Counted from the first letter of the stretch, positions 41,819 to 50,808 are shown. The stretch: DNA of 53,630 nt from Clostridia bacterium (GCA_900755895.1 CAAEIG010000174.1:1-53630); one strand, 5' to 3'. The notes: a model not told the origin generated them from the sequence alone. Translations and numbers: made by a program.

Positions 41819-43615
41819 TCAATCCTCCTGAGAATGTTCCACGATGGCGATGGACAGCTCGTCCAACTGAGCCTGGGCCACCGGGGCGGGTGCATTCATC
41901 ATCACATCCTGGGCGCTCTTGTTCATGGGGAACGCAATGACCTCACGGATGGAGGGCTCGCCGGTGAGCAGCATCACCATACGGTCCACGCCGGGGGCGA
42001 TACCTGCATGGGGCGGTGCGCCGTAGCAGAAAGCATTGTACATGGCGGGGAACTTCTGCTTGACGTCCTCCTCGCCCAGGCCCACCAGCTCAAAGGCCTT
42101 GACCATGATCTCGGGATCGTGGTTCCGCACAGCGCCGGAGGACAGCTCCACGCCGTTGCACACCAGGTCGTACTGCTCAGCCAGGATGGTCAGGGGATCC
42201 ACCTCACCGGCCTCGGCCTTCTGCAGCACCTCCAGCCCACCGGAAGGCATGGAGAAGGGATTGTGGCAGAACTCCAGCTGGCCGCTCTCCTCCCCAATTT
42301 CGTACATGGGGAAGTCCACGATCCAGCAGAACTCATACCGCTCTTTGTCCATGTGGCCCTCGCACTGGGCGCCGGCCATCTTCACCATGATGCCGGAGGT
42401 CTTCCACACCTGGGTCTTTGTGCCAGCGCACAGCAGCACCAGGGTGTCGTTTTCCAGAGCCAGCTCCGCCTTGACCTTTTCCACCAAGGCCGGGTCAGCG
42501 TTGACAAACTTGGCGATGCCGCCCACGATCTCGCCCTTCTCGTCCACCCGGAACCAATAGGGCTTCTGGCCAGCCTGGACCTCCACGTCAGCGCAGAGCT
42601 TGTCGATGTTCTTGCGGGTCAGCTTGCAATTGGACACCGGCACAGCCTTGACCAGGTTCCCCTCAAAGGGGCCGAAGCCGCAGCCCTGGAGCAGCTGGGT
42701 GGCGTCTTTGACCCGCAGGTCAATGCGCAGGTCGGGCTTGTCGGAGCCAAACTCCTCCATGGCCTGGAGGTAGGGGATCCGCCGGAAGGGAGCCTGGGAC
42801 GCAATGTGGTAGGTACCGTACTTGGCGAAGATGGGAGGCAGCACATTCTCGATGACAGTGAACACGTCCTCCTGACCGGCAAAGGCCATCTCCATATCCA
42901 GCTGATAGAACTCGCCGGGGGAACGGTCGCCCCGGGCGTCCTCGTCCCGGAAGCAGGGGGCAATCTGGAAGTAGCGGTCAAATCCGGAGGCCATCAGCAG
43001 CTGCTTGAACTGCTGGGGAGCCTGGGGCAGAGCGTAGAACTTGCCCGGATGCTTCCGGGAAGGCACCAGGTAATCCCGAGCGCCCTCGGGGGAGGAAGCG
43101 GTGAGGATGGGGGTGGTGATCTCCAGGAATCCCTGAGCCTCCATGGCCCGGCGCAGCTCGGAGACCACCCGGCTGCGCAGCACGATATTGCCGCCCACGG
43201 CGGGGTTGCGCAGATCCAGATAGCGGTACTTCAGCCGGGCATCCTCGCCGGCGTCCCGGGAGTAGTTGACTTCAAAGGGCAGCTCGTTGTAGCGGCAGCG
43301 GCCCAGGACCTTGATCTCTTGGGGCACCACTTCGATGTCGCCGGTGGGCAGCTTGGGGTTCTTGCTGGCCCGCTCCCGGACGGTACCGGTGACGGCGATG
43401 ACGCTCTCCTTATTGATGACCTTGACCTGGGCCATCATCTCCTCGGTCTCGATGACCACCTGGGTCACGCCGTGGAGATCCCGCAGCACCAAGAAGCCCA
43501 GATTGGCGCCCACTTCCCGAAGATTTTCCAGCCACCCGGCCAGGGTGACAGTCTGACCCACCTGCTCCATGCGCAGTTCGCCGCAGGTGTGGGTTCTATA
43601 TTTTGTATTGGTCAT
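41819..43615 (-). CDS. aspS: Aspartyl-tRNA synthetase
   Basis: 598 residues, the bacterial-type length with the GAD insertion domain. Charges tRNA-Asp. The N-terminal OB-fold includes CGELRMEQVGQTVTLAGWLE. Class II motif 2 is FRDEDARGDRSPGEFYQLD, and motif 3 lies in GIAPGVDRMVMLLTG. GAAAGAGGG precedes the ATG. It follows hisS by 27 bp in one operon under a shared T-box. Whether it is discriminating or also charges tRNA-Asn cannot be told. Confidence 0.97.
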   Translation of the reverse strand: MTNTKYRTHTCGELRMEQVGQTVTLAGWLENLREVGANLGFLVLRDLHGVTQVVIETEEMMAQVKVINKESVIAVTGTVRERASKNPKLPTGDIEVVPQEIKVLGRCRYNELPFEVNYSRDAGEDARLKYRYLDLRNPAVGGNIVLRSRVVSELRRAMEAQGFLEITTPILTASSPEGARDYLVPSRKHPGKFYALPQAPQQFKQLLMASGFDRYFQIAPCFRDEDARGDRSPGEFYQLDMEMAFAGQEDVFTVIENVLPPIFAKYGTYHIASQAPFRRIPYLQAMEEFGSDKPDLRIDLRVKDATQLLQGCGFGPFEGNLVKAVPVSNCKLTRKNIDKLCADVEVQAGQKPYWFRVDEKGEIVGGIAKFVNADPALVEKVKAELALENDTLVLLCAGTKTQVWKTSGIMVKMAGAQCEGHMDKERYEFCWIVDFPMYEIGEESGQLEFCHNPFSMPSGGLEVLQKAEAGEVDPLTILAEQYDLVCNGVELSSGAVRNHDPEIMVKAFELVGLGEEDVKQKFPAMYNAFCYGAPPHAGIAPGVDRMVMLLTGEPSIREVIAFPMNKSAQDVMMNAPAPVAQAQLDELSIAIVEHSQED

Positions 43616-43642
43616 ACCCGATCCCTCTTTCTGAATTTCTAT

Positions 43643-44941
43643 TTAAAACAGCAGCTGTCCAGCGGATTCCGCCTCTGTGCTGACTGTGACATAATCGCTG
43701 ATAAAGTCATCGCCCTCCAGGGAGATGGTCTTTTTCTCGCCGGTTTCCATATTCTTCAGCTCGGCCTTGCCATCAGCCAGCTCATTGTCCCCCAGGACCA
43801 TGGTGAATCTGGCGCCAATCTTATCGGCGTACTTCATCTGGGCTTTCAGGCCCCGGCCGCAGACGTCGCAGTCCGCGGGAATACCGCAGTGATGCAGCTC
43901 AGCCATGAGCTGGAGGGCTTTCTTCTGGGTCTCCTCGCCCATGGACGCGATGTAGACTTCACACTTCACAGGCTGGGGGAACTCCACCTTCTGGGCATCC
44001 AGAGCCATGAGGATCCGGTCCAGACCCAAGCCAAAGCCAAGGCCGGGAGTGGGCTTGCCGCCAAACTCCTCCACCAGGCCGTCATACCGGCCGCCTCCGC
44101 CCAGGGCAAAACCCAGGCTCTTGGAGGGGAACTCAAACACCGTGCGGGTGTAATAATCCAGGCCCCGCACCAAACCAGGGTCGATCTCAAAGGGGATCTC
44201 CAAAGCCGTGAGGTAGGACTGAACCTTTTCAAAGTGATCCCGGCAATCCTGGCAAAGGTAGTCGGTGATCTTGGGAGCGTCCTTGCAGACCTCCTGGCAC
44301 TCCGGGCTCTTGCAGTCCAGGATGCGCATGGGGTTGCGCTCCAGCCGAGAAAGGCAAGTCTCGCAGAGCTGATCCTTACGGGCAGTGAAGTACTCCTTCA
44401 AAGCCTTGTGGTACTCTTTGCGGCACTCAGGACAACCGATGGAGTTGATCTGCAGCCCCACATCGCTGAGTCCCAGCCGCTGGAAGGCGGACAGGGCCAT
44501 GGCGATGATCTGAGCATCCGCGGCAGGCTCCGCAGCGCCGAACATCTCCACGCCGAACTGGTGCAGCTCCCGGAGCCGTCCGGCCTGGGGTTTTTCGTAC
44601 CGGTAGCAGGAGGTGATATAGTACAGCTTCACCGGGTAGCCCGCATTATACAGGCCATTTTCCAGCATGGCCCGCACAGCACCGGCAGTGCCCTCGGGCC
44701 GCAGGGTGATGGAACGTCCACCCTTGTCCTCGAAGGTGTACATCTGCTTTTCCACCACATCGGTGGTATCGCCCACACCCCGCAGGAACAGCTCGGTATG
44801 CTCAAACACCGGGGTACGCACCTCGGCAAACCCATTCAATTCCGCTTCGCTTTTGAAGACTTCCTCCACAAGCTGCCATTTCTCCGACGTCCCGGGGACG
44901 ATATCCACCGTCCCTTTGGGCGCTTTCGTGATTAACTCCAT
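43643..44941 (-). CDS. hisS: Histidyl-tRNA synthetase
   Basis: 432 residues, class II synthetase charging tRNA-His. The N-terminus has KGTVDIVPGTSEKW and motif 2 TLRPEGTAGAVRAML, with the histidine-binding signature LVRGLDYYTRTVFEF; the C-terminal anticodon-binding domain ends the protein. A Cys-rich insertion (CPECRKEYHKAL, CETCLSRLE, CPDQ-like CQDCRDHFE) is visible at about residues 170-240, as in many clostridial HisS. First gene after the T-box leader, which is unusually long. Confidence 0.97.
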   Translation of the reverse strand: MELITKAPKGTVDIVPGTSEKWQLVEEVFKSEAELNGFAEVRTPVFEHTELFLRGVGDTTDVVEKQMYTFEDKGGRSITLRPEGTAGAVRAMLENGLYNAGYPVKLYYITSCYRYEKPQAGRLRELHQFGVEMFGAAEPAADAQIIAMALSAFQRLGLSDVGLQINSIGCPECRKEYHKALKEYFTARKDQLCETCLSRLERNPMRILDCKSPECQEVCKDAPKITDYLCQDCRDHFEKVQSYLTALEIPFEIDPGLVRGLDYYTRTVFEFPSKSLGFALGGGGRYDGLVEEFGGKPTPGLGFGLGLDRILMALDAQKVEFPQPVKCEVYIASMGEETQKKALQLMAELHHCGIPADCDVCGRGLKAQMKYADKIGARFTMVLGDNELADGKAELKNMETGEKKTISLEGDDFISDYVTVSTEAESAGQLLF

Positions 44942-44960
44942 AACTCATGTCTCCTTTCTT

Positions 44961-44999
44961 CCTACTTTCTTGAAAGAAAGTAGGCAAAGAACTTTTTCG
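44961..44999 (-). repeat. Hairpin repeat with CTACTTTC/GAAAGTAG stem before hisS
   Basis: On the minus strand: AAAAAGTTCTTTGCC, then CTACTTTC-TTTCAA-GAAAGTAG. It follows the same order of elements as the repeats at 31050, 38905, 39184 and 45219. Confidence 0.7.
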
Positions 45000-45205
45000 T
45001 CGCATTTTCGTTCGCGCTGCTCACTTCCCTTTTTGAGAAAGGAAAGTTCGTGTCCGCGTGGGACATGTTGCCGAAACGGAAAGTTCCCTCCGTTTTTTCG
45101 TCGCGTTGTCGTGCGCTTCGCTTACTCATCCTTTTGGAAAACTTTTGGAAAAGGGAAAGTTTGTGTTCGCGTGGCAAGTGTTGCCAGAAAGGTAAATTCC
45201 CTCCA
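44995..45205. repeat. Two diverged tandem copies (about 100 bp each) in the hisS leader
   Basis: Copy one (about 44995-45090) and copy two (about 45093-45205) share TTTCGTCGC, the CGCTGCTCA / CGCTTACTCA region, GGAAAGTTCGTGTCCGCGTGG / GAAAGTTTGTGTTCGCGTGG split by single changes, TGTTGCC and TTCCCTCC. No reading frame in it has a start signal. Confidence 0.65.
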
Positions 45206-45218
45206 CTGACAAGACAAC

Positions 45219-45283
45219 TCAAAAGTTTTTGATCAAACTTTTTTCAAAAAGTTTGCCAGGTGTGGAGCGGAGCTCCACGACCT
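45219..45283 (+). repeat. Hairpin repeat, copy with CAAAC/GTTTG stem
   Basis: CAAAAGTTTTTGAT, CAAAC-TTTTTTCAAAAA-GTTTG, then the palindrome TGGAGCGGAGCTCCA and CGACCT. Lies between the T-box terminator and hisS. Confidence 0.8.
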
Positions 45284-45301
45284 TACTTGTCCCCCAAACG
45301 C

Positions 45302-45545
45302 TAAAAAGACCCCGTCCGAAGGACACGGCAAAGCTAAGCCGTGCCAGGGACGAAGGTCTCTCCGTGGTGCCACCCTGATTTAAAGGCGGAAACTCCGCCT
45401 TCCTTATTTATCCTGTTGACAGCTGGCGGGCGTCTTTCCTCACCTCGCATCCCAAGGGGGCTTGCAGCGCCAAAAGGCACCCCCTCTCTCTGATGGGCCT
45501 TGGAGAGTACTCATCCCGCGTCAATGCCGTGCAGATTGCGTATAC
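45302..45545 (-). promoter_or_regulatory. T-box riboswitch upstream of hisS-aspS, specifier read as GAC (Asp)
   Basis: The T-box core AGGGTGGCACCACGG lies at 45376-45362. The terminator pairs CGTCC and GGCACGGC with GCCGTGTCC and GGACG before GGGGTCTTTTT (ends about 45302). Stem I has the GATGAGTA S-turn and the GGCGCTGCAAG apex. The specifier side reads GAGGAAAGACGCC; taking GAC (45434-45432) gives Asp, matching aspS. A register one base earlier would read AGA and fits the operon less well. Confidence 0.88.
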
Positions 45546-45546
45546 T

Positions 45547-45575
45547 ATTATAGCGAGTTTTCCCGCTGTTTGCAA
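45547..45575 (-). promoter_or_regulatory. Promoter of the hisS-aspS T-box transcript
   Basis: TTGCAA (45575-45570), 17 bp, TATAAT (45552-45547), immediately after the mgsA stop codon. Confidence 0.85.
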
Positions 45576-45585
45576 CAGGAAAAAA

Positions 45586-45987
45586 TCAATCCCGCAGGAT
45601 ATTCCGCCAATCCAAATCGCCCCGCTCCAGGCCGTGGATCAACACCTCCGCAGTGGCGATATTGGTGGCCACCGGGATATTATGCATGTCGCACAGACGC
45701 AGCAGGTTCATGTCGTTGGCTGTCTCGTGAGCCTTGGGGTTCAAGGGATCCCGGAAGAACAACAGCAGGTCGATCTCATTGCAGGCGATACGCGCTGCAA
45801 TCTGCTGGTCGCCGCCCTGGGGACCGCTCAAAAACCGCTGGATCTCCAACCCCGTCGCCTCGGAGACCATCTTACTTGTGGTGCCGGTCCCACACAGACT
45901 GTAACGGCTCAAAATACCACAGTAGGCAATGCAGAACTGGACCATCAGTTCCTTTTTCGCGTCGTGCGCTGTAATTGCAATATTCAT
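45586..45987 (-). CDS. mgsA: Methylglyoxal synthase
   Basis: 133 residues; converts dihydroxyacetone phosphate to methylglyoxal and phosphate, a bypass that relieves sugar-phosphate build-up. The start is MNIAITAHDAKKELMVQF, and the phosphate-binding GTGTTSKMV and the catalytic region LSGPQGGDQQIAARI with the essential Asp are intact, followed by LLLFFRDPLNPKAHETAND. It is the last gene of the mre operon, 71 bp after minD, an association often seen in Clostridia. Confidence 0.95.
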   Translation of the reverse strand: MNIAITAHDAKKELMVQFCIAYCGILSRYSLCGTGTTSKMVSEATGLEIQRFLSGPQGGDQQIAARIACNEIDLLLFFRDPLNPKAHETANDMNLLRLCDMHNIPVATNIATAEVLIHGLERGDLDWRNILRD

Positions 45988-46058
45988 GTTTGACGATCTC
46001 CTCTCCTTTAATCAGCTTTTCTATTCGCAATGCGGCGCCTATCTGCCGCACACCTTGC

Positions 46059-46796
46059 TCAAAATTCTGCCAGTGGGATGGCTTCCCCTTCCAATCTGCC
46101 GGCAATCCGGCAAAGGGCTCCCATGGCCTTTGAATCTTCCCCTGCAGGTTTTCCCCGCAAAAACGATGCCGCCAGGGAGTAATCCTCCGGGATCAATCCC
46201 AACAGCCGAATCCCTGTGGCGTCAATCACGCTGTCCAAGTCGCCATAGGCGCCGGTTTGCCGGAACAGCTGCCCGTTAAACCGGTTGATTACCAAGCGCG
46301 TCTCCTGAACGGAGAGCTTCCCCAACAGCTCCCGCACCGAAGCGGCACTGCGCACACACACCGGGTCCGGATTGCAAACCACAATGGCTCGATCCGCTCC
46401 CGCCGCAGCAGACCGAAATCCGCTGCCTACCCCTGCAGGGGAATCCAGCAGAACGTGGTCGTAATACTGCGTCAGCAGCGGCACCAGCTTTTTCATCACG
46501 CCGGGGCGGATCAGATCCTCCCCCAAAGAGGGCGCCGGCAGCAAAAACAACCCCTGGGCCTCCCCGCAGGGATAGATGGCCTCCGCCGGGGAACACCGGG
46601 CGAACACCACGTCCGCCATGTCGAACACCAAGTTTTCCTCCGCGCCGGTCATGCGGTCCAGACTGCGCAAGCCAGCGTCACAATCCACCAGCAGAACGCG
46701 TCTGCTCCGTTGGGCCAAGGCTCTGCCCAGCCCCACCGCTACGGTAGATTTTCCCACGCCGCCCTTTCCTGACGTGATCACAGTTGCTATACCCAT
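46059..46796 (-). CDS. minD: Septum-site determining ATPase MinD
   Basis: 245-residue deviant-Walker ATPase that positions the division septum on the membrane. The P-loop KGGVGKSTVAV lies near residue 11, followed by LLVDCDAGLRSLDRMTG and the LLDSPAGVG switch. The C-terminus is not the usual long amphipathic membrane helix of E. coli MinD; it ends GEAIPLAEF, so membrane binding may be weaker. No minC or minE is in the window. Located after PBP2 in the cell-shape operon, 140 bp downstream. Confidence 0.88.
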   Translation of the reverse strand: MGIATVITSGKGGVGKSTVAVGLGRALAQRSRRVLLVDCDAGLRSLDRMTGAEENLVFDMADVVFARCSPAEAIYPCGEAQGLFLLPAPSLGEDLIRPGVMKKLVPLLTQYYDHVLLDSPAGVGSGFRSAAAGADRAIVVCNPDPVCVRSAASVRELLGKLSVQETRLVINRFNGQLFRQTGAYGDLDSVIDATGIRLLGLIPEDYSLAASFLRGKPAGEDSKAMGALCRIAGRLEGEAIPLAEF

Positions 46797-46936
46797 AGAA
46801 ACGATACCTCAACTATCATCTTAACACACCCACGACAAATTGTCAAAAACAAATCGGTGAGTTTCCAATTTTTGTATGTCCTGTATAGGAATTTTACGAC
46901 GCCTTAGATAGACCGCCGAAAATTCCTCTCTGTAAT

Positions 46937-49372
46937 TTACCCGCTACTGGGCTCCCCGCTATAGTAGGGACCTGTCACGCCGCCCGAAGAGGAGCTGGAA
47001 GACGTCTCGTCCCCTTCCTCACCATCACCGTCGCCGCCGTCCCCGCTGGAGGTGCTGTTCCCCTGGGGTTCGCTGCTGGATGTGGAATTCTCCCCGTTGA
47101 AGATGGTGTCCGGAATATCGCTGCCCCGGTCGGGAGAAGGAGAGGGTGTGGGTGTGGGGGTGGGAGTAGCTTGAGCCTCGCTGGTGTCCTCATCCTCACT
47201 GCTCTGAGCAGCCTGGCTCTCCGCGGCCTCCTTCTGGGCCTTCTCCTCCTCCACCTCCTCGGCGGTCTTGATGATCTTGCCATCATCATCCACCTGGTTG
47301 CCGGCCTGATCGTACTTGTTGCCGTCCTCGTCCCAGGTGTAGAAGCCAAAGTACTGATCCAAGATGTCCTTGGCCACGTTCTTGGCGTAATTGCCCGTGT
47401 TGCCATACTCCATCATCACCGCAATGGCGATCTGAGGATCATTGGCCGGGGCGTAACAGATGAAGCTCAGGTTGGGCTCGGTCTGTTTGTCCTTCGCCAC
47501 GCTGGGATCGGAGGTCTCAGCAGTACCGGTCTTACAGGCGATTGCCACAGGGTAATCGCCAAACACGTTGGCTGCTGTACCCTGAGTGGCCACCATCTGC
47601 ATACCCGTCTGGACCACGCCCAGCACTGCGCTGGAAATGCCAGCATCATACAGCTCCACCGGCTCATACTCCTCCACCACGGTTTCCCCGGTGTAGTCGG
47701 TAATCTTATCCAGGAAGTGGGTCTGCAGCCGGACACCACCGTTGGCGATGGTGGCGCACATGGTGGCCAGCTGAATGGGCGTGAACAGGTTATCTGCCTG
47801 ACCAATGGCCGTCTGAGCCGTGGCGCCGTCAGTCCACTCCACACCGTGGTTCTCCCGGTACTCCTGCCGGTTGGACATGGTGCCCGTAGCTTCGCTCAGC
47901 TCCACTCCGGTGGTGGTGCCCAAACCGAAGTACTCTGCATAGGGACCCAAGCGGTCAATGCCCAGATCCAGACCCACGTTACTGAAGAAGGTATTGCAGG
48001 AGTGCTCCAGGGCGCCATAGACATTCCAGGTGCCGGTACCGCACAGACAACCCTGGGTGAGGTCGTAGTATTCCCACACGCCGTCACAGGTATAGGTGGT
48101 TGCGGCGCTGATGACTCCTTCCTGAAGGGCGGCCAGAGCGGCCACCGGCTTAAACACAGAGCCCGGAACAAACACACCCTGAAGGGCCCGGTTGAACAAG
48201 GGCTGTTCCTCGTCCTCGGACAGCAAGTTCACATAGTCGTTGTCGGAACGGTATTGGTTCATGTCAAAAGTGGGGTAGGAGGAGCAGGCCAACACGCCGA
48301 AGTCCTCCACGTCCAGCACCACCACAGCGCCGGCATTGCAGTCCTTGGCGTCGGTGTTGCCCTCAATGTTTTTCGCCAGAGACAGGTTTGCCACCCGCTG
48401 GAGGTCCGAATCCAAGGTGGTGACCACCGTATTGCCCTCCTTGGGAGCGGTGGTCACAGAGGTGCTCTCCACCTCGCCGGAGGCGTTGGTGTAGATGGTC
48501 TCCTCGCCCCGCTGGCCTCTCAGCTCCTCCTCAAAGGCGGACTCGATGCCCGACTGTCCCCGGGTGTCCGTCCACTTGTAACCAGAGATGTTGTCCTCCG
48601 AATCATAGGCGGTGCCGTCCTCCACAGCCTGCTCATACTGATAGTCCCGGATGGCTCCGGTATAGCCCACCACGTGGGGCGCCAAAGTGCCGTCCTCCCC
48701 GTAGTACCGGGCCACAGCCACCCGGGCCTCGATGCCCGGCCACTCCTGGGAGCGTTCGCTGATCACCGCCACGGTCTCGGCGGAGACATCCTCAGCGATG
48801 ACATAGGGGTTTGTACGGGAAAAGCCGTCCCGTGTCATGGAGTACCGCACGGACACCACATTTCTGGCGTCCTCCTTGGAGTAGCCCTGGCAGTCATACT
48901 GCCGGGTCAGCTCGGCCATGCAGTCCTCGGCGGTGGCATACTCCGCCAAACTCAAAGTGTCCCGAAGGCTCTCGATCTCGCTGTCGCTGTCCTCGGCGTA
49001 CTGATAGGTTCCGTCCTCCCCCAGGACGATGGGCAGACGGTCCCGCCATTCCTCCTCCCGCTCCTCCAACAGGTCCAGCACCTGAAGAATGGTGGCGTTG
49101 CGGGCGCTGTAATCCATATCCAGGGCATCATAGACGATGTTGTAGCTGGAGCGGTTGCCCGCCAGCACATTGCCGTTGCGGTCCAGGATCTCCCCGCGAG
49201 CTGCCTCGATCTGAATGGAGTCCGTGCGGTTGGACAGGGAGATCTCCTCAAACTTCTCGCCTTCTATCAGCTGCCACTGTACCAGGCGCAGCTCATAGAT
49301 GGCGAAAACCGCCAGCACCAGCAGGATGCAGGCGGCGGAACGGCCAATCTTTGTGATCTTGGGCATTTTCAA
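46937..49372 (-). CDS. mrdA: Penicillin-binding protein 2 (elongasome transpeptidase)
   Basis: 811 residues; class B PBP that cross-links side-wall peptidoglycan with MreB. A TTG start at 49372 fits AGGAGG eight bases upstream; ATG 49366 is the alternative. An N-terminal membrane helix (about 10-28) is followed by the dimerisation domain with ARGEILDRNGNVLAGN. The transpeptidase domain has SxxK in PGSVFKP (about residue 402), SxN in EHSCNTF (about 458) and KTGTAE (about 614). A long low-complexity tail (about 705-811) contains Glu/Lys/Ala, then PTPTPTPSPSP, then Ser/Gly/Asp. The tail is unusual for PBP2. Confidence 0.95.
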   Translation of the reverse strand: MKMPKITKIGRSAACILLVLAVFAIYELRLVQWQLIEGEKFEEISLSNRTDSIQIEAARGEILDRNGNVLAGNRSSYNIVYDALDMDYSARNATILQVLDLLEEREEEWRDRLPIVLGEDGTYQYAEDSDSEIESLRDTLSLAEYATAEDCMAELTRQYDCQGYSKEDARNVVSVRYSMTRDGFSRTNPYVIAEDVSAETVAVISERSQEWPGIEARVAVARYYGEDGTLAPHVVGYTGAIRDYQYEQAVEDGTAYDSEDNISGYKWTDTRGQSGIESAFEEELRGQRGEETIYTNASGEVESTSVTTAPKEGNTVVTTLDSDLQRVANLSLAKNIEGNTDAKDCNAGAVVVLDVEDFGVLACSSYPTFDMNQYRSDNDYVNLLSEDEEQPLFNRALQGVFVPGSVFKPVAALAALQEGVISAATTYTCDGVWEYYDLTQGCLCGTGTWNVYGALEHSCNTFFSNVGLDLGIDRLGPYAEYFGLGTTTGVELSEATGTMSNRQEYRENHGVEWTDGATAQTAIGQADNLFTPIQLATMCATIANGGVRLQTHFLDKITDYTGETVVEEYEPVELYDAGISSAVLGVVQTGMQMVATQGTAANVFGDYPVAIACKTGTAETSDPSVAKDKQTEPNLSFICYAPANDPQIAIAVMMEYGNTGNYAKNVAKDILDQYFGFYTWDEDGNKYDQAGNQVDDDGKIIKTAEEVEEEKAQKEAAESQAAQSSEDEDTSEAQATPTPTPTPSPSPDRGSDIPDTIFNGENSTSSSEPQGNSTSSGDGGDGDGEEGDETSSSSSSGGVTGPYYSGEPSSG

Positions 49373-49399
49373 AGGGGAAGCCTCCTTTCCAGCGGGAAA

Positions 49400-49924
49400 T
49401 CACATCCGGTTGTCCTCCTGGGGGTTCAGGGCTTGGCCCAGTCCCCGGTTGAGGAAGTACAACAGCGGCAAAAACAGAAGGGTGTAAAAATACTTGGGCA
49501 GGTAGAAATGGGTGAAGGCATAGGCCGGATGGGAATAGCGCAGCAGATGGAGAAACACCCACTGCAAGCACACCGTCAGCCCGATGGCCACAATCCCCGT
49601 CAGGGCGGCAGTGGCCAAGTTGTTCTGCAAGTACACCCGCACCAGCAGACTGATGAAAAAGCACAGCACTCCCAACACCAGGGCGTGAAAGCCCAGTGTC
49701 CCTGAGAGGCCGAAATCACACAGCAGGCCGCCCCCCACCCCGAAGAACAGGGCGGGCAGCTCGGTCTCAAACAGGGCGATGGTGATCACCGCCGGGAACA
49801 GCAGCACCGGCCTGGCCCCGAAGATATGGGGCAGCAGACCCGGCGTCTCCTGCACCATGAACAGCAGCAGCAGCTCCAGCGTGTAGGCAAGGTACCGGAT
49901 CACCCGGTTGAAGTCCACCATCAT
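49400..49924 (-). CDS. mreD: Rod-shape protein MreD
   Basis: 174 residues, about five predicted membrane helices. The start MMVDFNRVIRYLAYTLELLL and the GGGLLCDFGLSGTLGFHAL pattern fit MreD, the membrane partner of MreC in side-wall synthesis. Its ATG overlaps the mreC stop by ATGA, so the two are translationally coupled, and PBP2 follows after 27 bp. Confidence 0.9.
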   Translation of the reverse strand: MMVDFNRVIRYLAYTLELLLLFMVQETPGLLPHIFGARPVLLFPAVITIALFETELPALFFGVGGGLLCDFGLSGTLGFHALVLGVLCFFISLLVRVYLQNNLATAALTGIVAIGLTVCLQWVFLHLLRYSHPAYAFTHFYLPKYFYTLLFLPLLYFLNRGLGQALNPQEDNRM

Positions 49925-50808
49925 TCCGCGTCCTCCTCGCCGTCCTCATCCCCCTGCTGTACGGGAATGTCCTCCCCAGCGCCGGGGAAGTCGATGATGA
50001 CGAATACCTCCTGCACAGAGGTCAGGTCCTGATAGGGTTTCACCACCGCGTAATAGGAGATATCCGTCTCGGACTTCTGCACGCTCTGCACCTGGCCGAT
50101 GATGATATCCTTGGGATAGGTCCCACCTGCGCCGGAGGTGGTGACGATGTCTCCCTCCTGCACCTGGGTGTCGCTGGACAGATAGCTCAGCCGCAGCATC
50201 CCAGCACTGGCAGAAGTGATATCGCTGGTGATGACGCCGCTCTCCCCCCGAGAGGGAGCCACTGCCGCCACGCTGATATCCTCAGAGAGCAGCGTGGTCA
50301 CCTTGCTGGTGGTGGCGTAGGCCTGGCTGACCACGCCCACCAACCCTTGGTCGGTGATCACCGGGTCCCCCACATTGATGCCGGACAAGGTTCCCTTATC
50401 AATGGAAAATCCGTAGAACACGTCGTTGGGGTCCCTGCCGATGACTGTGGCGGCCCGCAGGGTGTTCTCCGGCTGCTCCTCGGTGATTTGCAGCTGTTCT
50501 TTCAGTTGTTCGTTCTCCTTGATGGCGTTGTCATACTCCACCAGCTGTTCCCGCAGCTGGGCGTTTTCCTGAGAGAGATTGTCCACCATGGTCCGCAGCT
50601 CTTCCCGGGAGAGAGCGTCCAGGTCCACAAACTCTGTCACCGCTCCGGTGGCTTGGGTGCTGACGCTCTGCATGGGCGAGGTTGCCAGCCCCAACAGGTC
50701 CGCCAATACCGAACCCCCTGCCGCCGCGGTGTAGATGATGAGACCCAGCAACACCACCACCACGATCACCAGCACCTTGAAGGAGCTGGTTTTAAAAAAA
50801 TCCTTCAA
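49921..50808 (-). CDS. mreC: Rod-shape protein MreC
   Basis: 295 residues from a TTG start nine bases after AAAGGAG. An N-terminal anchor helix (about 12-30, VLVIVVVVLLGLIIYTAAAG) is followed by a coiled coil (about 65-110, LSREELRTMVDNLSQENAQL) and the double beta-barrel domain with DPVITDQGLVGVV. It bridges MreB/MreD to PBPs outside the membrane. The C-terminus is an acidic tail of Asp and Glu. Confidence 0.94.
   Translation of the reverse strand: MKDFFKTSSFKVLVIVVVVLLGLIIYTAAAGGSVLADLLGLATSPMQSVSTQATGAVTEFVDLDALSREELRTMVDNLSQENAQLREQLVEYDNAIKENEQLKEQLQITEEQPENTLRAATVIGRDPNDVFYGFSIDKGTLSGINVGDPVITDQGLVGVVSQAYATTSKVTTLLSEDISVAAVAPSRGESGVITSDITSASAGMLRLSYLSSDTQVQEGDIVTTSGAGGTYPKDIIIGQVQSVQKSETDISYYAVVKPYQDLTSVQEVFVIIDFPGAGEDIPVQQGDEDGEEDAE

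Noticed and set aside
41720..44935. A 1071-codon open frame on the plus strand opposite aspS and hisS
   Set aside because: Antisense shadow of two well-identified synthetases, with His/Gly/Leu/Gln-rich composition typical of mirrored frames.
47171..49705. Long plus-strand open frame opposite PBP2 and mreD
   Set aside because: No homology pattern and no start signal; the minus-strand PBP2 has all catalytic motifs.
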